5,166 nucleotides of DNA. Source: Candidatus Culexmicrobium profundum. Lineage in GTDB: Archaea; Thermoproteota; Methanomethylicia; Culexarchaeales; Culexmicrobiaceae. The notes beneath the pieces are model-generated. The model was not told the DNA's origin. It was given only the letters and a program-made list of their open reading frames with translations, and did no database searches. Shown here piece by piece: positions 1-3,924 of the stretch (its first letter is position 1; each line of letters opens with the position of its first letter). The position numbers were made by a program, and so were the translations under genes. The stretch covers positions 1 to 5,166 of the forward strand of contig JANZKD010000106.1 in the NCBI GenBank assembly GCA_025061245.1, read 5' to 3'.

Positions 1-41
1 TCACCAAAGCGGAAAGCTTATGTGAATGGTTTAAACACGTA

Positions 42-49
42 AATTTAAG
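42..49 (+). promoter_or_regulatory. Possible TATA box for the EMC6-like gene
   Basis: The AT-rich string AATTTAAG lies with its centre about 24 bases before the GTG at 69. This is the spacing expected between an archaeal TATA box and a transcription start, so it would fit a leaderless transcript beginning at or next to the GTG. A second TTTAAA at 30-35 is an alternative. The call rests only on spacing and composition. Confidence 0.3.
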
Positions 50-68
50 TACTACGGATGGGATAAAT

Positions 69-347
69 GTGAAGGCAGCCACGAAGGTTTATATAACAAG
101 AGGAATCCTCGGATTAATATCAGCAATCATATGTACAGCATTTGAACTAACTGAAGGTCTAGGTATTGCAGTGGGAATATTCATTTATGGACTCTCATTC
201 TACATTATTAAATATGTGTTAAAGTTATCCAAATCAGACTTTGCAGGACCTGAAGAAATTTATTTTAATGGCCTAGCACCATTCTTAGCCTTCTGGATAA
301 TTCCATGGGTTATACTCTACAACTTCTTCTATGTAACACCGCCATAA
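69..347 (+). CDS. EMC6-like small three-helix membrane protein
   Basis: A 92-residue hydrophobic protein with three likely membrane helices at about residues 12-28, 30-52 and 70-88, joined by a short polar loop (residues 53-66). The order of landmarks matches eukaryotic EMC6 (Rab5-interacting family) as I remember it: an Arg just before helix 1 (R11), an LT..G turn after helix 1, a tyrosine-rich second helix, a G-L pair opening helix 3 and a W..LY ending. EMC6 is a core subunit of the ER membrane protein complex, which inserts membrane proteins, and archaeal relatives are known. A role in membrane protein insertion here is inference. GTG at 69 has no clear Shine-Dalgarno, and the preceding ATG at 67 runs straight into TGA. 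The frame stays open upstream to the window edge, so a longer protein cannot be excluded. It converges with the methyltransferase gene, with two bases between their stop codons. Confidence 0.55.
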   Translation: MKAATKVYITRGILGLISAIICTAFELTEGLGIAVGIFIYGLSFYIIKYVLKLSKSDFAGPEEIYFNGLAPFLAFWIIPWVILYNFFYVTPP

Positions 348-349
348 CA

Positions 350-979
350 TCATGCTTCATGAAGAGATGACTGAATTGACTTCAACTCATCCTCCACAAT
401 TTCATTAGACTTTAAATATTCAATTAGGTCTCGAGAAACCAACGGTTTATCGTCAACTATAGGGAAAGCATAGGGCAAATATATTTCATGAAACTCATTC
501 ACCTTAATTTTAAATCCCAAAGCTATAGGAATTTCATCTAAACTTCTACCCAAACTAACCTGTAAAGCAACATAGGCTGCACCATCAATTGAAAATTGAT
601 ATGGACCAAGATTCCTTGAAACACAGTTGGGAAGTCTACTAGTTATCAGCTTATAGGTCCTCCCCTTAGGAGGATGATCTCCCAAAATACCTCCAATAAC
701 AACTTTAGTGTAACCCTTAAAATCCAAAGGACCTAAGGGAGTAGTGGCTTCTAAATCCAGAATTATTATTTCATTACAATTAAAAGCACCCCTATTAACT
801 AGGGATATAATGCTCTCATTGAACACTATTCCAAGTCTACTCAGTTTATTAGAAATCTCATCTTCACGTACATTAGTGAAGATCAAATTATTCTTCCCCA
901 CGATTTTAGAACAATTAGAATATTCAAACCAAAGCCACTTACTTAATATGGACTCACAATGCTCAATTATAACTTTCAT
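350..979 (-). CDS. Sfm1-like (DUF431) SPOUT-fold SAM-dependent methyltransferase
   Basis: A 209-residue protein that opens with MKVIIEHCE, close to the MKYIIEHME start of yeast Sfm1. It also carries the family's signature stretch GGILGDHPPKGRT at residues 96-108 and a following LG..QFSIDGA segment (124-134). These C-terminal motifs form the trefoil-knot SAM-binding site of SPOUT enzymes. Yeast Sfm1 methylates one arginine of ribosomal protein uS3. Archaeal homologues belong to the same family (COG2428), but their substrate is unknown to me, so uS3 is only a candidate here. Length is close to yeast Sfm1. The ATG at 979 is preferred over the adjoining GTG at 982: it leaves 7 bases after the Shine-Dalgarno GAGGT (987-991) and gives the conserved MK..IEH N-terminus. 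It is the second gene of a two-gene operon and is probably translationally coupled to the gene before it. No T-run terminator is visible just after its stop. Confidence 0.88.
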   Translation of the reverse strand: MKVIIEHCESILSKWLWFEYSNCSKIVGKNNLIFTNVREDEISNKLSRLGIVFNESIISLVNRGAFNCNEIIILDLEATTPLGPLDFKGYTKVVIGGILGDHPPKGRTYKLITSRLPNCVSRNLGPYQFSIDGAAYVALQVSLGRSLDEIPIALGFKIKVNEFHEIYLPYAFPIVDDKPLVSRDLIEYLKSNEIVEDELKSIQSSLHEA

Positions 980-984
980 CACAA

Positions 985-1365
985 CTACCTCTTCATCATA
1001 GCCTTCTTAATTTCAATGAAAGTTTCAAGTATAGTTAACCATGCCTCCAAGAAGCCTCTTTCAAAATCATCAATATTCTCCCTCGCCAAATCCTTCATTA
1101 AGGATTCATGCATCTCCTTTAATGAAGATGGATCAGACTGCTTCGCTCTTAAGAAAAATGAAATTGAAAGATTCTCCCTCCCCGAAGCAATCATACCCTT
1201 AACAGCCATGAAGCATCCTTGACCCCAAACACCCCTCTTCTTAAAGTCCTCTCTAACCTCATTCAACAACCTTTCAGCTGCACTATAATTTTCAAAGTAA
1301 GAGTACCTAGCCAATGTTGAAACATGCCTCAAAACCTTTCTCTTAGCTCTACTTACACGGGGCAT
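985..1365 (-). CDS. Unrecognised 126-residue helical protein, operon partner of the methyltransferase
   Basis: I do not recognise this family. The protein is soluble and apparently almost all helical, with a basic N-terminus (PRVSRAKRKVLRHV), a segment YSAAERLLNEVREDFKK at about 27-43 that resembles a TPR or other alpha-alpha repeat, then a distinctive VWGQGCFMAVKGM block (46-58) likely to be the conserved core. The last 30 residues form a further amphipathic helix with a basic end. The ATG at 1365 is chosen because AGGTG (1372-1376) stands 6 bases before it; an upstream GTG at 1374 overlaps that Shine-Dalgarno and is less likely. Only 5 bases separate its TAG from the methyltransferase ATG, and its last codons encode that gene's ribosome binding site, so the two are co-transcribed and probably coupled. 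It may be an accessory factor or substrate adaptor, but nothing in the sequence proves this. Confidence 0.75.
   Translation of the reverse strand: MPRVSRAKRKVLRHVSTLARYSYFENYSAAERLLNEVREDFKKRGVWGQGCFMAVKGMIASGRENLSISFFLRAKQSDPSSLKEMHESLMKDLARENIDDFERGFLEAWLTILETFIEIKKAMMKR
987..991 (-). promoter_or_regulatory. Shine-Dalgarno of the Sfm1-like gene, inside the upstream gene's end
   Basis: GAGGT on the minus strand lies 7 bases before the ATG at 979 and falls within the final Lys-Arg-stop codons of the 126-residue protein's gene. It decides the methyltransferase start in favour of the ATG over the neighbouring GTG at 982, and suggests coupled translation. Confidence 0.6.
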
Positions 1366-1371
1366 AAGTTG

Positions 1372-1376
1372 CACCT
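1372..1376 (-). promoter_or_regulatory. Shine-Dalgarno of the 126-residue protein gene
   Basis: AGGTG on the minus strand sits 6 bases before the ATG at 1365 and matches the archaeal anti-Shine-Dalgarno. It places the start at the ATG and not at the GTG at 1374, which lies inside this element. Confidence 0.5.
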
Positions 1377-1397
1377 TAAAAATTAAGACTAAATCCC

Positions 1398-1414
1398 ATA
1401 TTTAAGTTTAAGTA
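1398..1414. promoter_or_regulatory. Shared divergent promoter core (TATA-like on both strands)
   Basis: The interval between the two divergent starts (1366-1451) is only 86 bases. Its AT-rich core contains TATTTAAG and TTTAAG on the plus strand, which read CTTAAA and CTTAAATA on the minus strand. On the minus strand, initiation about 25 bases downstream would fall near 1378, just before the Shine-Dalgarno at 1372-1376. On the plus strand it would fall near 1430, about 20 bases before the GTG at 1452. A second plus-strand AT-rich element, CTAATTAAT at 1421-1429, is spaced for a leaderless start at 1452. All of these are inferred from composition and spacing. Confidence 0.4.
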
Positions 1415-1451
1415 GCAAATCTAATTAATCGTAAACGTCAATTCAATAAAG

Positions 1452-2867
1452 GTGGAGAAATTGGACAAAGATGGATTGAAAGCATTCTTCAATCCAAAGA
1501 GTATAGCAGTAATAGGAGTTTCAAGAAAGCCTGAAAAAATAGGCTATCAACTTCTTAGATCACTAATAATGTCAGGATATCAAGGTCCAATTTACCCCAT
1601 AAACCCAAAGGCAAATGAAATACAGGGATTAAAAGTTTACCCCAGCATTACAGCCATTAAAGATTATGTAGATTTAGCCATAATAGCAGTACCAGCACCC
1701 ATAGTACCAAGAGTATTAGAAGAATGTGGCAAAAAGGGAGTTAAAAATACAATAATAATCTCAGGCGGATTTAAGGAAGTTGGAGGGGAAGGAGTTAAAC
1801 TTGAAAGAGAAGTTATTGAGATAGCGAGAAAATATAAAATTAGAGTAATGGGACCAAACTGCTTAGGAGTCTACAATCCCCACACTAAGCTTGACACATT
1901 ATTCCTACCACCAGAAAAGGCTCTTAGACCAAAGAAAGGAAATATAGCCTTCATATCCCAAAGCGGAGCAATGGGAGTTGCATTCCTAGACTGGCTTGCC
2001 ATGGAGGAAATAGGCTTAAGCGTCTTCGTAAGCTATGGAAATAAGGCAGATATAGATGAAGTAGATTTACTCAAATACCTAATGAACGATGAAAACACCA
2101 AAGTTATAACAATGTATTTAGAAGAAATTGCAAATGGAAGAGAATTCATTGAAATTGCAAAAAAAGTTTCAGTGAAAAAACCAATAGTTGCAATTAAAGC
2201 TGGAAGAACTGAAGCAGGAGTAAAAGCAGCATCCTCACACACTGGAGCCCTAGCTGGAAAAGATGAAATAGTTTCAGCTGCACTAAAAAAGGCAGGGATG
2301 ATTAGGGCATATGACACCCATGAACTATTCGATTATGCAAGAGCATTAGCAGCAGGAAAAATTGCATTCGGCGAAAACATTGCAATTGTAACTGATGGAG
2401 GAGGAGCTGGCGTAATGGCAGTAGACAAATTAACAGACAATGTTAGAGGAGTAGGATTAAAACTAGCAGAATTAAAAGAAGAAACCATAGAAAAATTAAG
2501 GAGAATTTTACCACCCTTTGCAATAGCACACAACCCAATAGATCTAACAGGTAATGCAACACCAGAAATGTACAGAAAAGTTCTAGAAATCGTTACAAAT
2601 GATCCAAAAGTAGATGGAATAATAGCAATAGTCTTAATTCATCCACCAATGATGAATGAAACAATAGTTGACCAAATAGAAGAAATTTTTAGAAAAAGTG
2701 AAAAACCAATATTGATAGCAGCCACAGGAGGTACACCAACCCAAAAAATATTACTAGAATATCAAAGAAGAGGCATCCCATCATATCCAGAAGTTGAAAG
2801 AGCAGTAAAAGCAATGTCAGCACTAGTTGAAAGAGGACGATTCCTAAAGAAAATATTTAAAAAGTAA
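1452..2867 (+). CDS. acdA: ADP-forming acetyl/acyl-CoA synthetase, alpha subunit
   Basis: The enzyme converts an acyl-CoA, ADP and phosphate to the free acid, ATP and CoA, the usual archaeal route to ATP from acetyl-CoA in peptide or sugar fermentation; it is cytoplasmic. The 471 residues fit a stand-alone alpha subunit. Domain 1 (about 12-140) is a CoA-binding Rossmann fold starting FFNPKSIAVIGVSRKPEKIG. Domain 2 (about 163-300) starts GNIAFISQSGAMG and carries the SSHTGALAG loop with the phosphorylated His263; the YLEE segment (222-225) supplies the acidic residue expected to stabilise it. Domain 3 (about 305-460) contains TDGGGAG and NPIDLTGNATPE. The ATP-grasp beta subunit needed for nucleotide binding is neither fused nor adjacent, so it must be encoded elsewhere, as known for Pyrococcus. 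Acid specificity cannot be read from the sequence. GTG at 1452 lacks a good Shine-Dalgarno; TTG at 1461, 6 bases after AGGTG, is a real alternative that would shorten it by three residues. Confidence 0.93.
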   Translation: MEKLDKDGLKAFFNPKSIAVIGVSRKPEKIGYQLLRSLIMSGYQGPIYPINPKANEIQGLKVYPSITAIKDYVDLAIIAVPAPIVPRVLEECGKKGVKNTIIISGGFKEVGGEGVKLEREVIEIARKYKIRVMGPNCLGVYNPHTKLDTLFLPPEKALRPKKGNIAFISQSGAMGVAFLDWLAMEEIGLSVFVSYGNKADIDEVDLLKYLMNDENTKVITMYLEEIANGREFIEIAKKVSVKKPIVAIKAGRTEAGVKAASSHTGALAGKDEIVSAALKKAGMIRAYDTHELFDYARALAAGKIAFGENIAIVTDGGGAGVMAVDKLTDNVRGVGLKLAELKEETIEKLRRILPPFAIAHNPIDLTGNATPEMYRKVLEIVTNDPKVDGIIAIVLIHPPMMNETIVDQIEEIFRKSEKPILIAATGGTPTQKILLEYQRRGIPSYPEVERAVKAMSALVERGRFLKKIFKK

Positions 2868-2885
2868 AAAAACTTTTAATATTAA
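2860..2885 (+). terminator. Weak AT-only inverted repeats after the acyl-CoA synthetase gene
   Basis: AAAAGT (2860-2865) and ACTTTT (2872-2877) form a 6-base inverted repeat around the TAA stop and an A-run. TTAATATTAA (2876-2885) is a 10-base palindrome next to it. Only four consecutive T residues follow on the plus strand, so termination here would be weak and some read-through into the next gene is possible. Confidence 0.25.
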
Positions 2886-2887
2886 CG

Positions 2888-2894
2888 TTTATAT
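2888..2894 (+). promoter_or_regulatory. TATA box for the 114-residue protein gene
   Basis: TTTATAT resembles the archaeal box A consensus. Initiation about 26 bases downstream, near 2917, would give a leader of some 23 bases that includes the Shine-Dalgarno at 2926-2932. This supports transcription independent of the acyl-CoA synthetase gene. Confidence 0.45.
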
Positions 2895-2925
2895 CCCAAT
2901 ATTATCCATAATATTTTCAAGATAC

Positions 2926-2932
2926 AGGAGGT
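2926..2932 (+). promoter_or_regulatory. Strong Shine-Dalgarno deciding the GTG start at 2940
   Basis: AGGAGGT lies 7 bases before the GTG at 2940. It is the best Shine-Dalgarno in the window and fixes this non-ATG start. Confidence 0.7.
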
Positions 2933-2939
2933 TTATTAA

Positions 2940-3284
2940 GTGGAAGCTAGAGTAGCCTTTGAAACTAAACAATACGTCATCGTATTAACTGAAGAAAAAT
3001 TAGAAATTGACTTAAAAGAGGGGCCAAAAGCCTTTCTCGAGTATATGATTGAAGAACATAAAAGTCTGAATAGAATTTTAGGATGGGCATTTAAACATCT
3101 ATTCCCAAAGGACATATACGTGGATGATATAGAGCGTGCTTACATCACTCCAGACGGTGAAGTAGTAGTTGAAGAAAGAACACCTGAAGGAATTAAGAGA
3201 ATTAAAGTACCAGAATTAACTAAAGAACAGGGAGAATTATTAGTAGATGCAATAAACAGATTACTAGAAGAGAGAAGAGAATAA
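2940..3284 (+). CDS. Unrecognised 114-residue acidic cytoplasmic protein
   Basis: I do not recognise this family. The protein is soluble, without signal peptide, membrane helix or cysteine. It reads as a beta strand pair (residues 3-24, FETKQYVIVLTEEKLEIDL), a helical middle (28-57) with hydrophobic and aromatic residues (RILGWAFKHLF), a strand-rich segment with a TPDGEVVVEE turn (67-80) and a KRIKVPEL strand, then a charged C-terminal helix (94-114). The overall make-up is a small alpha/beta domain, perhaps a dimer. The GTG start is well supported by AGGAGGT at 2926-2932. A separate TATA-like box argues against obligate co-transcription with the acyl-CoA synthetase gene, so no role in that pathway should be read into its position. 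It converges with the membrane zinc-ribbon gene, with 4 bases between the stop codons. Confidence 0.8.
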   Translation: MEARVAFETKQYVIVLTEEKLEIDLKEGPKAFLEYMIEEHKSLNRILGWAFKHLFPKDIYVDDIERAYITPDGEVVVEERTPEGIKRIKVPELTKEQGELLVDAINRLLEERRE

Positions 3285-3288
3285 ATTC

Positions 3289-3804
3289 CTAAATCTTTTT
3301 CTTATTTTTGGATAAATTCTTCAATCTCAAAGGACAATTTAAAGGCAACTCTGCATTAAGAAGCTTAGCATATCTAATTAAAGCTGAACACCCACCTACA
3401 GGAGCAATATACTTGCAATTATAACTACAGTTAAGCAATGCCAAATCAACCAATGAAGCTAAATCACGCATAGAAACAAGAACTGGAGAACTATCAATAA
3501 CATAATCACAATTCTCACACTTATAAACCCCATTAACTAGCTTCAATGAACTAAAGCAAAAAGGACATTTCAAAGTATAGGATGGAACCGGAATGTAACG
3601 TTTAGGAGGAAAAATTACGGGGATAATATAAATAGCAACAGAAATAATAAGCAAAGTCAAACCAATATAATAAGCATCACTAGGCTCCTTAAGATTATAC
3701 TCAAGCCTCAACCTATTATCAATAAAGGCAATAAAATAAATTCCAGCCAAACCTAAGAAAGCTGAGAAAAATGCAACAACTCGTTTAACACTCAAAGAAC
3801 ACAC
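3289..3804 (-). CDS. Two-helix membrane protein with zinc ribbon and second four-cysteine cluster
   Basis: I know no specific family for this protein. Counted from the GTG at 3804 (171 residues), it has two hydrophobic helices at about 9-29 and 45-65, a proline-rich linker, then a zinc ribbon of form CPFC-12-CENC (Cys80, 83, 96, 99). Four more cysteines follow in a helical C-terminal region (Cys126, 130, 139, 157), arranged C-3-C-8-C-17-C, which could bind a second metal or an iron-sulfur cluster. The C-terminus is very basic. By the positive-inside rule, both the ribbon and the basic tail are probably cytoplasmic. GTG at 3804 is preferred because the TATA-like box at 3831-3838 would start transcription a few bases before it. 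The in-frame TTG at 3819 would add five residues but lies too close to that box. No enzymatic function is visible. Confidence 0.75.
   Translation of the reverse strand: MCSLSVKRVVAFFSAFLGLAGIYFIAFIDNRLRLEYNLKEPSDAYYIGLTLLIISVAIYIIPVIFPPKRYIPVPSYTLKCPFCFSSLKLVNGVYKCENCDYVIDSSPVLVSMRDLASLVDLALLNCSYNCKYIAPVGGCSALIRYAKLLNAELPLNCPLRLKNLSKNKKKI
3296..3309 (+). terminator. T-tract terminator of the plus-strand transcript
   Basis: TTTTT-CTTA-TTTTT begins 12 bases after the TAA of the 114-residue protein gene and has no GC-rich hairpin before it. Archaeal RNA polymerase terminates on such T-runs alone. The tract also encodes the Lys-rich C-terminus of the convergent minus-strand gene, so one sequence serves both. 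Confidence 0.55.
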
Positions 3805-3830
3805 CCAGTAATATTTCAAGTCAAATATAT

Positions 3831-3838
3831 AATATAAA
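3831..3838 (-). promoter_or_regulatory. TATA box for the membrane zinc-ribbon gene
   Basis: The minus strand reads TTTATATT in a longer AT-only stretch (about 3823-3842). Initiation about 26 bases downstream falls near 3808, a few bases before the GTG at 3804, giving an almost leaderless transcript and favouring that start over the TTG at 3819. Confidence 0.45.
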
Positions 3839-3870
3839 TAAATCTATCCTCATTCATAGGATTTAAATGC

Positions 3871-3924
3871 AAAGAAAAAGGGGGATTTTGGATTTTATCC
3901 TACTCCAACTTAAGTTGGAGTAGG
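3871..3924 (-). terminator. Palindromic hairpin over the stop codon plus T-run, terminator of the surface protein gene
   Basis: Positions 3899-3924 are a perfect 26-base palindrome with arms CCTACTCCAACTT and its exact complement, able to form a stem of about 11 base pairs around a small loop. The TAA stop codon (3910-3912) is at its centre, so the last codons (Pro-Thr-Pro-Thr) form half of the stem. About 15 bases further on, the minus strand has CCCCCTTTTTCTTT (3884-3871). Hairpin plus T-run is consistent with termination or with 3' end protection of an abundant mRNA. It also insulates the downstream membrane zinc-ribbon gene, which has its own promoter. The hairpin-to-T-run distance is longer than in a bacterial intrinsic terminator, so the T-run may act alone. 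Confidence 0.6.

Noticed and set aside
1..42. A plus-strand frame from the window edge ending in TAA at 40-42, possibly the end of an upstream gene
   Set aside because: Only 13 codons are visible and nothing distinguishes them from chance. Another frame is also open here, and a divergent promoter reading is equally possible.
350..364. Small inverted repeat TCATG-CTT-CATGA over the stop codon of the methyltransferase gene
   Set aside because: The stem is only 5 base pairs and no T-run follows on either strand, so a terminator is not supported.
744..1222. Open frames on the plus strand opposite the methyltransferase and its partner
   Set aside because: They are antisense shadows. The minus-strand proteins have family motifs, Shine-Dalgarno sequences and tight operon spacing, while the plus-strand products are low-complexity Ser/Leu/Ile-rich sequences.
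2033..2533. Open frames on the minus strand inside the acyl-CoA synthetase gene
   Set aside because: They are antisense to highly conserved coding sequence and give Ala/Ser/Phe-rich products without motifs.
3867..3923. An 18-residue plus-strand open frame (ATG at 3867) with a nearby AT-rich stretch
   Set aside because: It has no Shine-Dalgarno, and most of it is explained by the terminator T-run and palindrome of the minus-strand surface protein gene.
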